A stretch of 64,000 bases of DNA from Saturnia japonica (Eukaryota; Arthropoda; Insecta; Lepidoptera; Saturniidae): NCBI GenBank assembly GCA_033032175.1, contig CM065328.1, positions 11,904,690 to 11,968,689 on the forward strand. Direction: 5' to 3'. Below the pieces are notes generated by a model. That model worked only from the letters and a program-made list of their open reading frames with translations. It was not told the DNA's origin and ran no database searches. Below are positions 9,955-20,834 of this stretch, in pieces; position 1 is the first letter of the stretch, and each line of letters starts with the position of its first letter. A program made the translations under genes and the position numbers.

Positions 9955-10330
9955 ATTTGATGTCCCACGACACCATACGGTATATCTTTATTTAACTTGT
10001 AACAATGTAATAATATTCATTGACATTATAATTAAAACGGTTTAGGCAGATAAGACTTAAGTTAAATAAGGCATTTAAGTTTGTAATCTAAAACTTAATT
10101 ACGTAGACTCATATTTAAACAGCAATAAATTATATTTGTATTATAACTAAAGATTTACGGGTTTAATTAACATTTCTCTTGTTAAAATTTCTAATTATAA
10201 AATGTTAACCAAATCTCGGTAATGGCTCAGTATAATTTGTTATTTGTGTTTGCCTGTGACATGGTTAAAAAAAATATTGTTTGTTATTTTAAAGTTTATT
10301 TAAAAGTTGTATCATCTTGTATTTTCTTTA
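9955..10330. other. No gene or repeat recognised
   Basis: AT-rich sequence without open frames or shared motifs. Confidence 0.45.
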
Positions 10331-10560
10331 TACAACTAATATGGTAACCCCCACAGGCAACCCCCTTCTTTGTGCCTTTTTACGGCCCGTTTGATGGTAA
10401 GCAGTCATCGTAGCCTATGAACGCTTATAACAACAGAGGTATCACTGGTGCCATGCCGACTTAGAACCCGTCTACCCCAAGGAGCTCTGGAAATCCTACT
10501 CATCGCAGGAACACGACACAAGGTTATTTCGCTGCGATCTTCTGCAGGGTGGAGGTATGG
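10331..10560 (+). repeat. Dispersed repeat family G, copy 1
   Basis: 'GATGGTAAGCAGTCATCGTAG', 'CCCCAAGGAGCTCTGGAAAT' and 'TTTCGCTGCGATCTTCTGCA' form a repeat that recurs in shorter form at 24550-24672. I recognise this block as common in Lepidoptera, from memory. The 106-codon open frame is incidental. Confidence 0.55.
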
Positions 10561-10589
10561 ACTGCTCCAAATTGGAGAAAAATTTTATT

Positions 10590-10965
10590 TGGCTATCATA
10601 ATATACAAAAAGAATTTTTCGAATCCGACTGGTAGTTCAGAGCTTAGCGTGTTTGAACAAACAAACAAAAATACTTTTCCGCTTTATTATATTAGTATAT
10701 ATGGTAGGCTGAACAATATCTCGATGCTTAAATCCACGCGTTTTAGGAACGATCAACTCGTAGGCTGAATTTTGCTGATGACGCGGGTTTTTTGTGTCTC
10801 AACAGAGCCTAATGTATAATTTTGCCAGAGCGTGTGACCTTACCTTGTTTTCCATCAATGTTAAGAAGGTCATAACACATGACACTATAATTCACTCGAT
10901 TATGCCAGTAATGGTCTTCATTAAAGAAGACCGGCTGCCAAGTAAGGAAGAAGAAGAATGTTAAA
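10590..10965. repeat. Fragments of two dispersed repeats
   Basis: 10595-10700 (minus) carries 'CGAATCCGACTGGTAGTTC', inverse of the block at 15590-15620. 10900-10965 (plus) carries 'TCTTCATTAAAGAAGACCGG' and 'AAGGAAGAAGAAG', shared with the end of family A at 5650-5700. Confidence 0.45.
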
Positions 10966-11007
10966 AATATCGTCATTTTAGTACAAAATGCTTCAGAATA
11001 ACCAATC

Positions 11008-11213
11008 TTGCATAAGAGCACACGTTTATCTAAGTTAGCAAGTATCGAGCAATTTTTTGATTTAGAGATCGATTTTCGCATCGCCGAAGCAGCTTTTAAG
11101 TTCGGGAGGCTTCGTACATGGACTTGGCAAAACAACCAACTCGTGGTAAAATCGAAAATGCTTATTCAACTATATGTACTAAGCGTTCTTTTGCGTGGAA
11201 CGGAATTCTGACC
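11008..11213 (+). pseudogene. Remnant of a LINE reverse transcriptase (thumb region)
   Basis: An open frame of 67 codons contains KFGRLRTWTWQNNQL and LIQLYVLSVLLRGTEF. These resemble the 'aFG.L...vw.n..L....K...y...vls.LLyG.E.W' segment found after the YxDD box in several insect non-LTR elements. It lacks catalytic motifs, so it is a dead fragment. A following frame (11255-11518) is not recognised. Confidence 0.5.
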
Positions 11214-11469
11214 ATGTACGCAAAACAAGAAAGCTAACTAAATATATTTGACTCGTGATCTCTTGGAGGCAGCTACTTACTACAATTGATGCCATTTTAG
11301 AAAAGAGAGCTACGAATGCGTCCGTGGTATGGAGCAGGCTTGTTTCCCGAAGAAAATACTATTCTTCTTTTTCTCATTTAGCGAGAAAGTGTGCTTATAC
11401 AAAATTCTGCGAATGTGGTGTAGACAAAATATTTGGCTTATCTTTAAAAATCAAACGACACTATCAAGG

Positions 11470-11640
11470 TGTTAGCTGCCTTGTTAGAACAGACATAGGA
11501 GTTTTTGTGGAAACTTAAAATGCATGTTCCTATTTTATATTTATAATCCACTTCACTTGTGCACAATAACCTAACTATATAACATAAAATAGTACCAATA
11601 TTCCATAAAAGGAGAAATAATATAAGTTTATGAGTTGAAA
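11470..11640 (-). repeat. Dispersed repeat family A, copy 3 (minus strand)
   Basis: Reverse complement shares 'CACAAGTGAAGTGGATTATA', 'CCACAAAAACTCCTATG' and 'GTTCTAACAAGG' with the copies at 880 and 5430. Confidence 0.55.
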
Positions 11641-11659
11641 TACGCATGACAAAAGAAAA

Positions 11660-12039
11660 CTAACGTGATTGAATTTTCACTTAGATTATTAAAAATGTAG
11701 TAGAAATTTCAGACATATTTTTAGAATCAAATAAAGTGTAGCAAGTCTTAGATTTAAAACGTCGATCGGTTTGCAGTTCGACTCTCGGGATGGTCCATCT
11801 GCGCTGGGCGGCATCGGGTGACGCACAAAAAACATGATGGGATGAACTAAAGGCAGGGCCTCTCTTCCAGCGGGGAAACAATGATTCTTGTTGTCTTTAT
11901 TCATCTTCTTTCAATGGCAACTGTGTTCACTGTTCATTCACAATTCGGCCAAGTCCTTAGAATAGAATATTTTTTTAACTATATTTTTATGTTCAAAAAT
12001 AAATCTATCAAGATGCCAGTTCCTTTTTTTAAAACTGTA
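11660..12039. other. Unrecognised, with a GC-rich patch at 11770-11880
   Basis: The patch contains 'GTTCGACTCTCGGGATGG', similar to a B box, and the two small minus-strand open frames overlapping it look incidental. It may be another retroposon head. Confidence 0.3.
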
Positions 12040-12205
12040 CTATACCAAATGAACATACTAATATTCGCGACCGATCTTTTGCCATAACAGTAACACAACT
12101 GTGAAATTCGATTCCTATCGACATCCAATTAGCCAACTCTCGAGATTCCTTCAAGCATTCTTTACGAAGGTTCTACTTGAAACAGACGAATACTGAGTTG
12201 TACAA
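12040..12205 (+). mobile_element. CR1/Daphne-like LINE fragment (end of ORF2)
   Basis: Diverged version of 41470-41620: 'GCGACCGATCTTTTGCC', 'CCTATCGACATCCAATTAGC' and 'AACTCTCGAGATTCCTTCAA' correspond to the last codons of ORF2. A matching 3' tail appears at 12984-13090. The two may be one insertion split by later sequence, including the repeat at 12485-12800. Confidence 0.65.
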
Positions 12206-12983
12206 TTTGTACCCTCCTTTATACATTAATCGCTACATACTTAAAAGAAGCTGACACCGTATATATTTTATGACACCATATGTTATGACAGTAATTGGCA
12301 TTAAACAACCACCTGTTGTTACTGAGTTGTGATTGAATTGATCATAGCGACCTGGTTTTTATTCTATAAAGGAAGAAAGAAAAAGCGTGGTTACTCATCA
12401 CACGACACATCAAAAATTAGAATTATAAAAATATACAAATTTTAAACCAACACAAATACAAATAATTTTTATTATTTATCTAACTACAAATTTACAGTTT
12501 TCGGATTTTTTTCCTTTATTATGATTGTAGGTCAACTGGAAGTACCCTATAGGTTTTGTTTCTTTTGAAATTATTAAGAAATTAGACATAAATAGCCGTA
12601 TTTTTTTGTTATGTTGACTTAGAAATTTGATTTTTTCACAGTTTCAAGGGTTTGCAAACCTGAATTATTGATATTAATTTCAACTTAATACCTTCACGTA
12701 CAACTGAGAAAAAGGATCTTTACAGAGAGACAGACAGACGGACAACGAAGTGATCCTATAAGAGTACCTTTTTTCCTTTTGAAGACCGGAACCCTAAAAA
12801 ACAATAAACAATAAGCAACTTGTTGTGCGTGAAAAAACAGGCCTAAGTCTCAGCATAATTGCTACACTGAATCAGTAAGTGGTTAATTGTAAAATCATTA
12901 TTTCATCATCATTCATTCTGTAGTAGACCTTCTTAAGAATCGGCAGCGCCCTGTTTCTTAACTATCTACTAAATTTTGTTTAC
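12206..12983 (+). repeat. Unrecognised flank and dispersed repeat family H (12485-12800)
   Basis: 12485-12800 holds 'TTTACAGTTTTCGGA', 'CTGGAAGTACCCTATAGG' and 'GACAGACGGACAACGAAG' ending in 'GGAACCCTAAAAA'. A shorter match lies at 53940-54050 and in its duplicate at 62775-62885. The remaining parts show nothing recognisable. Confidence 0.5.
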
Positions 12984-13090
12984 TAAACATTATGCACACA
13001 CAGCATACATCATGCACCTTTTTCGTGCACCCTTGGAAGACTAGTAGAGAATATTTTTTAGCATTAAGTCCTCCAAGCAATAAATAATTA
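12984..13090 (+). mobile_element. CR1/Daphne-like LINE 3' tail
   Basis: 'AAACATTATGCACAC', 'CCCTTGGAAGACTAGTAGAG' and 'AGCATTAAGTCCTCCA' match the 3' UTR at 41660-41745 of the LINE in the central nest. Confidence 0.7.
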
Positions 13091-13419
13091 AATAATAACG
13101 ATTAGTCGACATTTAAATCCCGTCATAAGTGAGACCGTACGGTTAGCTTAAAAGTGGAACAATTCACTTGCGTTCGTTATTCGGGTAGACTGGTAGAGGG
13201 ACTCCAGTCACCTGATTACGCGCTCCGATGGGTATACGTCGATGTGAAAGTATCGACATGTATACATCGATAAAGCATTTTATCGGGAGTTAATAAAATT
13301 TCTCAATTTGCCAATTGAGTAGCGTCATGAACGCCAATTCAAATATTTATACATTCATACCATTCATTTCTCGCCTTTTCATAGGTAATATAACTAGAAG
13401 AATGTTAGTATTGTACACT
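13091..13419. other. No gene or repeat recognised
   Basis: Contains short near-repeats of 'GTATACRTCGAT' around 13233-13270 only. Confidence 0.35.
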
Positions 13420-13560
13420 GATATAGGAGTAGAGGAAGACCGAAGAAGGTATGGATGGTATGTGAGGAATCATATTTGTATAAAAGCTGAAAATAATTAG
13501 ATTACAGCTGTTGAAAGAGAAAATTGTAACAGGAAAACATGTTGTGCCAACCTTACTTAG
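13420..13560 (+). pseudogene. Remnant of a LINE reverse-transcriptase C-terminus
   Basis: One frame reads SRGRPKKVWMVCEES, close to the 'RGRPkkrW.dcv' motif near the end of many lepidopteran LINE ORF2 proteins. A second frame then reads ERENCNRKTCCANLT, echoing the usual 'dR..Wrr.tr.adPt' end. The frame change between them shows decay. Confidence 0.45.
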
Positions 13561-14370
13561 GTAGGATAAGAGTTAGACTAGAGCCGTTAAAAGGTGCTAT
13601 TGATAGATATTTTTATAAGATATTAACTCGAGTAGAACTGTGTGTCGACTGTGTGTCGGGTCCTTCAAGTAATGTAATCTTTGGGGGGTAACCAGTGCAT
13701 AGAGAAGATCCTCCGACCAGACGGGTGTTATGTCTGGCGGGCAGCTGTCCAACGGATGTTGTCGAGTTCTTGTATATAAACTCAATTGTTCGGTTAATTT
13801 TAATATCGCGATGTAGGATGCGTCGTATGTGGTGAGATAGATGTCTCTATATAGGATGCGTCATTTATGGCGAGGATAGAAGCCACTATATCGATGTGAC
13901 TACAAATATATAACCTCCCATAAAACATCTTAAACGGTGCATAGGTAAAAAACGCTGACTACGTATGTTTATATTATGACTATAATGAGCGATATTGCAT
14001 GTTGATATTATTGAATTTTTCATAACCACTTTTAAAATCTGTGTAGTAAATCATCGTAAAGTATCACTTGTGATACACAAGTATATACTTACTACACACA
14101 CACACACACACATAGACAGTGTACACTTTTAAACAACTATCGGCATCATTCTCGATAATTAACTAGATTTTTTTGAAGGCCGGATGACAACGGCCACCGC
14201 CGATAGATTGCCGTCCTCTGGATGGTCACCGTAGTATTTGGATTATACTGTATTTACTATCAGAGACAGTACCGTCATTATGCCGATCTATTATTTAAAA
14301 AAAAACTCGCAAGGGAGAAGGGACTATTTTTCTACACGAAGTATAAGCTTTATTTGTACATATATAAATC
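13561..14370. other. Unrecognised; short hairpin and CA microsatellite at 14040-14110
   Basis: TGTGTAGTAA (14040-14049) and TTACTACACA (14088-14097) form an inverted repeat around an inner near-palindrome GTATCACTTGTGATAC, running into a (CA)n tract (14091-14112). A GC-rich patch at 13640-13760 is not recognised. Confidence 0.45.
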
Positions 14371-14374
14371 TCTT

Positions 14375-14875
14375 AAGTAAACTTGATCGTGTAAACAATA
14401 ACTGAATCCGTTTCATCTTCCGTCTTCGGAAGTTTGATCATATATCTGAATACCGAGTTAGGTTGAAATGGCTTCCTATTTGGCAACGTAGGAATGTAAG
14501 AATACTTTGCCCTCTCTTCTTAATAATCCCAAATCGCATAAATATTTAAAAACACTATTTTAATCTCTTCTGATTCTTAAATTCTCAGTGTACCAAGTCA
14601 TCATACTAATTTCCGCGACCAATCCTTCGCCGTAACAGCAGCACGACTGTGGAATTTGATTCGTATCAACATTCAACAAGCCAACTCTCGGGATTCCTTT
14701 AAGTATTCGCTACTAATCAATTGAAAATTGGCTACATTTTTTATTTTATTTTAGTAAATATTAAGCACACCTTGCATATTACCTTTCTCTTGCTCCCCGG
14801 GTACACTGGTCGAGAATACTTTTTAGCATTGAGTCTTCCCATTGTGCTTTTTTGTGCAATAAAGAATATAATAAT
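14375..14875 (+). mobile_element. 5'-truncated CR1/Daphne-like LINE: end of ORF2 and 3' UTR
   Basis: Closely follows 41210-41780, sharing 'CGTTTCATCTTCCGTCTTCG', 'GCAGCACGACTGTGGAATT', 'CCAACTCTCGGGATTCC' and the tail 'TTTTGTGCAATAAAGAATAT'. Internal deletions and stops disable the frame. It ends in an (ATA)n-like tract. A further diverged tail ('AAAGTGCAATAAAGTATTC') follows at 14985-15055. Confidence 0.8.
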
Positions 14876-14984
14876 AATTTAAATTTTGGTAGTTTTGTAG
14901 TTTTATATTTTTGTGTTTGGTCAGTTTGTATTATTTGAAAATTTAATTTGCAACAATAATAATTTTTACCACATTACCGCTGGT

Positions 14985-15055
14985 TAGCTGGTAGAAAATA
15001 CTTTAAAGCATTAAACTCGCCAGTCTACAAACTAAAAGTGCAATAAAGTATTCAT
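14985..15055 (+). repeat. Second, diverged LINE 3' tail
   Basis: 'GGTAGAAAATACTTTAAAGC' and 'GTGCAATAAAGTATTC' resemble the 3' end of the CR1-like family. No coding part remains. Confidence 0.4.
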
Positions 15056-15705
15056 TAATTAATTTAAGTTATGTATTTTGTTGTAAATATTTATGCTATC
15101 GACATGGCCGTGTGTTATCGATATACATATCTTTCGCATCACTTTAAGTATTCCGGCAGCTTTAAGTGAGCATTTTGTTCGCTGCCGACCTTTCTAGTTA
15201 CATCTACAATTCTGAATACGTGTTCGCTTTAGTACAGTGAGCGTTAAATATACCTACTTATATTTATATACTGACTACCGCGACTGACTGACCGATCTAT
15301 CAACACATAACTCAAACCACTGAACGGGTTGGGCTGAAATTTAGAGTACAGATAGTTATTATGACGTAGGCATCAGCTAAGAACGAATTTTTGAAAATAC
15401 AACTTCTAAAGGGTTTAATGGGGTTTAAAAATTTGTATGGAGAAATCGTATAAAAATTTTATTTTTTAAACCTTGCGCGAGCGAAGACGCGAGCAAAAAC
15501 TTGTATAATATATAATACATACTATATATTTACTATAATATAATAAAGCGTAATAGATTTTTGTGTGTTTTTTAAACACGCTAATCTCTGGAACTACCAG
15601 TCGGATTCGAAAAATCATTTATCTATATAATAACCAGATTCACGAGGAATAGTATAGGCTATCTAACATTAAGCTATAACTACCAGCTAGCCTTAAATAT
15701 AGATT
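15056..15705 (+). repeat. Two weak dispersed repeat fragments
   Basis: 15300-15500 ('CTGAACGGGTTGGGCTGAAA', 'TTGCGCGAGCGAAGACGCG') and 15545-15700 ('CTGGAACTACCAGTCGGATT', 'GGAATAGTATAGGCTATCT') look like lepidopteran retroposon ends. The second is related to 59170-59300 and, inverted, to 10595-10700. Confidence 0.4.
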
Positions 15706-16845
15706 TTTATGAAGTAAGTCAGAAGTAGACCTTTAATGTACCCTTCACACTAAGCATGTGTCCGCTATAGCCAAACGTAACTGAAAACGGTTGCCATGCC
15801 TCTAACGTACCGTATCGGTATTGATATAGCTAACAACGGCTATCAGATATCTAGGTACTAACAACTGAATATGACGCGACGCTGTCAACCAACTTACATT
15901 ATCACAATAGCTGGTTATTTCAGCGATTCTCGTTTCGCTATGTTGGTAACCAAACGAACAATAATATCCATAATAACCAAAATAATTATGCCTTCTCTCA
16001 CTTTCTAAGCGATTCCTTACGAGCAAAACAAAGAAGGAGCGAATATTGGCTAGCGGTTCAAATCCAGTAAATTTTACTAATATTAATATAAACCAAAGAC
16101 GACCTAATTTCTATAACGCTAAGGCATAACTGTAATAAGGTTTGGAAGATCAAACTATAATGGTCAATTATGTCAACGAAAACCGTTCATTATAGTTTGA
16201 CCTATGAAAGGTTATATTGTTAAACTTTGTAGCGATAGACATAAGGTCGTGATTGGTATAGTCGTGAGGTACTTTAGTAGTTTAGTTAGACTGACAGTAT
16301 CGATACGGCAGGTAGCATATTTACATTATCGGTTACAAATGAAAACAATGCGCGTATTAGATAGTTGAAAACTTGCTTTGGTATCGATATTTGGCAACGG
16401 ATATCAATACCGGTATTGAAACCAAATATCGGCTAGATAGCCGTTGCCAGAAATAGCTGATAATGCCCATGGCTTCTTCACACAGTATCAAATGGTACTC
16501 TTGGTAGTGAATTATTGGGTAAACTTATAAAGGTGCTCACTTGTTCCGTAAGACATCAACAATTGTTTAGCGTTCACCCCTGTAGTAATAATGTATCGGA
16601 CTATAGTCCCATTAATAGAATGTGTAGGCGATAAAATTTATTTATTTCGAGAAATCTAAAGCTCTTAAACTCTAACATACATAGATAATTAAATTAACAT
16701 ACTGGCTTAGCCAAAATGATTTCAATCGTATTACAATAAAGATATAACAATCTTATACCGCAACGAAATTATTAATTAATATAATTTGCATCAAAAAGAA
16801 CGAACGTGTGAATTCGTGTATGTGTTTAGTGTGTGTGTGTGTGTG
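15706..16845. other. Unrecognised; hairpin at 16150-16200 and GT microsatellite at 16826-16845
   Basis: TCAAACTATAATG (16150-16162) is exactly inverted at 16188-16200 around a 25-nt loop, and CAATACCGGTATTG (16405-16418) is a perfect palindrome. 'GGCAACGGATATC' and 'AGCCGTTGCC' recur in both orientations. This may be a decayed foldback element but I could not fix its ends. No gene is visible. Confidence 0.35.
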
Positions 16846-17166
16846 CTAATTACATATATTAATGAAACTCTGTTTAATATCAATAGCTTTTCTTTGAAAC
16901 GGTGCATTACTGTCAAAATATATGTCTAAATATTCAGCTTTCGAATTGTATGAATGTGTACACCTTATCAACACTGAATTCCGGGCATAATTGGTCTTGG
17001 TTGCACGTATGTGAAAGGTCTGTGGTTTACGGATATGTTTAGTCGTAGTCCTTAGACCAATTCGTTCCAACAAACATGAACAATCGATTTTATTGTTAAT
17101 CAAATTATATAAAAACATCAGATACACCATTGAGCATACCATTGAAGATAACTTACAACACGACAT
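16846..17166 (-). pseudogene. LINE reverse-transcriptase C-terminal fragment
   Basis: An open frame of 106 codons contains FHIRATKTNYARNSVLIRC and YNSKAEYLDIYFDS. The pattern 'FHIp..rTNYg..S.l.R....yN......DIf' is typical of the last part of ORF2 in CR1-like insect LINEs. There is no endonuclease, no YxDD box and no identifiable 3' UTR. I treat it as a fossil fragment rather than a host gene. Confidence 0.5.
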
Positions 17167-18126
17167 ATTTTTCCCCAGTCTTACTAAATTTAAAAACTCA
17201 CACCCTTAATATATTTCTTTCTATTTAATTTTTAGATTTTCATCGTCCATTTACTATAAACAGTACTTTTTAACAATGAAAATTGTGCGCATATGTCATA
17301 GGGTACTAGATTTTAAGAGATATTTAGAGTTAAGTTATTGTTTCTGTTATAATTTTTTGATCTCTTTACCTGTATTTGTGCCTTAGGAAATAAAATAAAA
17401 TAAATAAATATAAAAAAGAAAAAACATTTAATTAAGGGTTATAGAATCTTTACACTATGCATAATGAAAAAAATAAGGTTATTATTTTAAATATTAAAAT
17501 ATGTCATGGAATGACTTATGTATGACTTGGCCGTTGTTGCTCACGGCTAAACACAAGCTCAAGAAAACAGAAGTAAGGGTAACAATGACTCCTATAATAT
17601 TTTCAACGTTAAAAGTTAGAAAATTCCACAATATACTGTAATAAGAATACTATTGACCTTTTGTCTTGTCATTAATTAATACGGTTTAATATCGTATAAT
17701 TAGACACAGTAGATTCTAAAGTATGGAATTTAACGAGTAAAAGATAGGCCAAATTTTAGCCAAAATTATTCGTCTTTCTAATATCCACCTCCTAGATTTC
17801 GATGTTTATGAGATTTCACTACTTTTTATAGACAAATAATCTCAATCGAGACTTGGCCCGTTTTTTACAGTATTTTTTTGTTGGCATGTTTTATTACAGT
17901 AACACTTAACTGTTTTGTTGATAATTTAGAAGTTTTTTTTTTTAAATTAACGTCTTTCAATCGCTTGTACAAAAATAAAATTCGTAATTTTATATTATCT
18001 TAACATGTTTTTTAAGTGATACTTTTTAGATACGATTAAAGATGTAGCTGAGAAACATAGGCTACACGGGTGCTTTGGCGACGCGGTGGTACGATGGCAC
18101 GGTGGATATTTAAGTCGAATATATTT
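17167..18126. other. No gene recognised
   Basis: AT-rich. 'CTTAGGAAATAAAATAAAATAAATAAAT' type sequence near 17383-17410 resembles the 3' end of a LINE, possibly related to the fragment next to it. Nothing else is supported. Confidence 0.4.
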
Positions 18127-18140
18127 TATACGAAGAGGCG

Positions 18141-20162
18141 AGCGATCGCCGCTTCGTACTCCCTGCCGACGTGCGGGCGTTGTTGACGGAAAAGAACGCG
18201 GCGACTCGTGCGCACGACCACTATCCGACCGAGGAAAACCGCGCACGTTTACGCGCACTTCAAAGATCAGTTAGAGCCCGTATATTAGAACTCAGAAGTC
18301 ACAGATGGGACGCCCTCGTCGAAGGGCTAAGGCCGTCGCATCTGGCTTACTGGAAATTAGCTCACAGCCTCAAAATAGAGGCTTCTTATCTTATGCCCCC
18401 CCTCGAGAGGGGTCCCGGTATACCACTCGCCTTCGATAGCAGCGACAAGGCGGAGTGCCTCGCCACATGTTTGGAGAGCCAGTGCTCTCCGAACAGTGTC
18501 GATGCAAATACCGACCGGGTCGAGGGTATCGATGGATGCGTGTGGGAGCTGGATAAGCTCCCCGCGACAGACTCCCTGTCCCCAGTCACGTCTGAGGAGG
18601 TTCTTTCCATTATAAAAAGCCTTAAGCTTAGAAAAGCACCAGGTCCTGACGGGATCAGGAATGAAGTACTTAGACTTCTTCCCGATCGCCTCATAGCTCT
18701 TTTGGTCTGCATCTTCAATGTAGCCATAGTCCACTGCCATTTTCCAGCCGCCTGGAAAAAGGCAATAGTCATAGGTATCCGTAAGCCCGGCAAGAGCGCG
18801 TCGCTTCCCGACAGCTATCGCCCGATCAGTCTCCTAAATACGTTAGGGAAAATTTACGAGCGGATCCTTCTGAACCGTCTCAAGCCAGTAATAGAGGAGA
18901 AAGACCTCTATCCGCCTGAGCAATTCGGTTTCCGTGCTAGATATTCTTGCACTCATCAAGTGCACCGCCTCACGGAGCACGTTGCATTTAATTTTGCTGA
19001 ACTTTATAAACCCCGCCGTACACTTGCGGTCTTTTTCGACGTGGCCAAGGCCTTTGATAAGGTCTGGCACGAGGGATTGATTTACAAGTTGTACCGCTTT
19101 GAAGTCCCCGATAGGTTAATCAAAATAATTCGCGATTATCTAACAGATCGCACCTTCCGCTATAGAGTGGAAGGTGAATTGTCCACGCCCCGTCCAATAC
19201 GCTCAGGCGTTCCCCAAGGTTCGATCCTGGCTCCTAGCCTATTTAACCTGTACGTCAGTGACCTACCTCGACTCCCGGAGGTCGAGGTAGGGCTATACGC
19301 TGACGATACAATCTTATATGCCTCAGATAGGAATATATCCGACCTCAGACACAAAGTCCAACGCGCCGTGACCACTCTCGGGAAGTGGTTTAACGAGTGG
19401 CGAATAGCCGTCAATCCCTCGAAGAGCGCCGCGATGCTCTTCGATGCGGATTCGTCACAGATACCGTGGAAGCTTAAACCTGTTAAGCTCTACGATAATC
19501 CGATTCCGTATGTAAGAGAGACCAAATATCTAGGGGTAACCCTAGATAGTAGGCTCTCTTTTAGACCCCACATCCGTAAGGTTAGGAACAGGGCCGCGTG
19601 GGTCCTGGGCCGGTTGCATCCTCTGTTGTGTTCGGTGAGCAAAATGTCCACGCGACATAAGCTCACGCTCTACAAGACGTGTATTCGACCAATTTTGACA
19701 TACAGTTGCGCTGTGTTCGCACATATGTCCGAGTCGAGTTTCAAACGGTTACAATCGATACAGAATAGGTTCCTCTATCGTCTCACCGGGGCCCCGTGGT
19801 ATGTTCGAAGCGTAGATCTCCATAGAGATATGGAGCTTCCTTCGATACATGCCTACGTTAAACAGCTCTCCCGTTCGTATTTCGACACCGCGTCGAACCA
19901 CGCGAATCCGTTGATAAAAACAGCCGCCACTTATGTTCCGGTACCCACGGACATCCGGTGCAAACGCCGGCCGCGCAATATTTTTATTGATCCCGACGAT
20001 CACATCGAAAATTCGAATAAATATTACACATCCGTCTCTCCAAACAGAGCGTGCCAGCGCCCACGCCCGCGTAACCACCGCTCTCTCCGCAGAGGGCGGG
20101 AGGTCAACTTCGCTCCCGCACACCCGTCACGTCCACCCTCTCTAGCGGTAACCCAAGCCTAG
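18141..20162 (+). CDS. Jockey-clade LINE ORF2 protein, C-terminal two thirds (reverse transcriptase), open
   Basis: The frame is open from the truncation point; no true start exists, so the apparent valine start at 18171 is arbitrary. The frame encodes the linker after the endonuclease, then reverse transcriptase: APGPDGIRNEVL and SYRPISLLNTLGKIYERIL (fingers), AVFFDVAKAFDKVWH (motif A with catalytic Asp), SGVPQGSILAPSLF (motif B), and YADDTILY (motif C, YADD around residue 376 from 18171). A C-terminal thumb/tail region follows, ending with a basic, proline-rich stretch. The enzyme copies LINE RNA at a nicked target. All catalytic Asp residues are present, but the endonuclease domain is absent. 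The 663-codon frame has no stop, unlike the decayed relative at 41785-44268. Most other open frames over this region are its shadows. Confidence 0.9.
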   Translation, partial: SDRRFVLPADVRALLTEKNAATRAHDHYPTEENRARLRALQRSVRARILELRSHRWDALVEGLRPSHLAYWKLAHSLKIEASYLMPPLERGPGIPLAFDSSDKAECLATCLESQCSPNSVDANTDRVEGIDGCVWELDKLPATDSLSPVTSEEVLSIIKSLKLRKAPGPDGIRNEVLRLLPDRLIALLVCIFNVAIVHCHFPAAWKKAIVIGIRKPGKSASLPDSYRPISLLNTLGKIYERILLNRLKPVIEEKDLYPPEQFGFRARYSCTHQVHRLTEHVAFNFAELYKPRRTLAVFFDVAKAFDKVWHEGLIYKLYRFEVPDRLIKIIRDYLTDRTFRYRVEGELSTPRPIRSGVPQGSILAPSLFNLYVSDLPRLPEVEVGLYADDTILYASDRNISDLRHKVQRAVTTLGKWFNEWRIAVNPSKSAAMLFDADSSQIPWKLKPVKLYDNPIPYVRETKYLGVTLDSRLSFRPHIRKVRNRAAWVLGRLHPLLCSVSKMSTRHKLTLYKTCIRPILTYSCAVFAHMSESSFKRLQSIQNRFLYRLTGAPWYVRSVDLHRDMELPSIHAYVKQLSRSYFDTASNHANPLIKTAATYVPVPTDIRCKRRPRNIFIDPDDHIENSNKYYTSVSPNRACQRPRPRNHRSLRRGREVNFAPAHPSRPPSLAVTQA

Positions 20163-20376
20163 GTCCGTTCCTCGGAGTGAAACCCTTGGGTCAGGCAACC
20201 GCCCGCGCGATACAAGTGACACTGTACGTGCATCACTTAGCTACCTACATACAACACTACACACGTATGAACATACACACGTGCACACCACACAGGTACA
20301 TAGGTTCTGTGAGGGACCTTTTTTTTACGCTAGTTAGTTAGCGCTAGTTAGTGTAGAAACATTCCGATTACTGAAT

Positions 20377-20432
20377 ACACATACGCACGGTTCCTTCCTT
20401 CCTCCCAGGAGGAGGGGAACGTGCCTATGTGT
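20377..20432 (+). other. Stem-loop in the Jockey-family 3' UTR
   Basis: ATACACATACGCACGGTTCC and GGAACGTGCCTATGTGTAT form a long hairpin around a pyrimidine/purine-rich inner stem and a CCAG-like loop. The same structure occurs in the copies at about 3778-3837 and 28433-28492, where paired bases change together. It may help the element's reverse transcriptase recognise its RNA, which is an inference from other non-LTR elements. Confidence 0.7.
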
Positions 20433-20834
20433 ATAAATTAGTTAGCTCGAATCGTAGGTGTAGGGATTCGATTAGATCGCGACTTATTTGCGAACGCGGT
20501 GACCGCCCGAGCCGAGGTCCGGCCACTTTGGCACCCTCGTGCGAGTCGTCCACAAAACTTTCGCGGCTGAGTGCCCTCTGCGCTCGCCCCCAAGTCCGGT
20601 GAAGCTGTAAAAGCCGCAGCGGCTTTAGGGCCCCTAAGGCTAACAGTGTAGTCAGTTCTAAAAAAAAAAAAAAAAAAAAATATACGAGTGAAACGGTCGG
20701 TATAGAAGTTATTAAATAAGACCTGGATGAGCACTAGGCCCATAAAACTACATAATTAACTACGTAATACATTTTACATTTAATTTGAATTAATAATATT
20801 TTACATAGAGACGGAAAACTCACAAGGTTTCGAA

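Larger units (their letters stand above)
18134..20680 (+). mobile_element. 5'-truncated Jockey-clade LINE with poly(A) tail and TSD
   Basis: Non-LTR retrotransposon copy comprising part of ORF2, a 3' UTR (20163-20659) and a 21-bp poly(A) tail. TATACGA flanks it at 18127-18133 and 20681-20687, the expected target duplication. Homology to the longer minus-strand family member begins at about 18140, so the copy lost its ORF1, 5' UTR and endonuclease at insertion. The long uninterrupted frame and clean duplication suggest a fairly recent insertion. It cannot move by itself without an endonuclease. Four other copies in the window share its 3' end (3541-3933, 24998-25083, 28191-46917, 47239-47321), all on the minus strand. 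Confidence 0.93.

Noticed and set aside
15750..16500. DNA transposon with TIRs built from the GGCAACGG/CCGTTGCC motifs
   Set aside because: The inverted motifs are internal and irregular; no matching ends or target duplication could be found.
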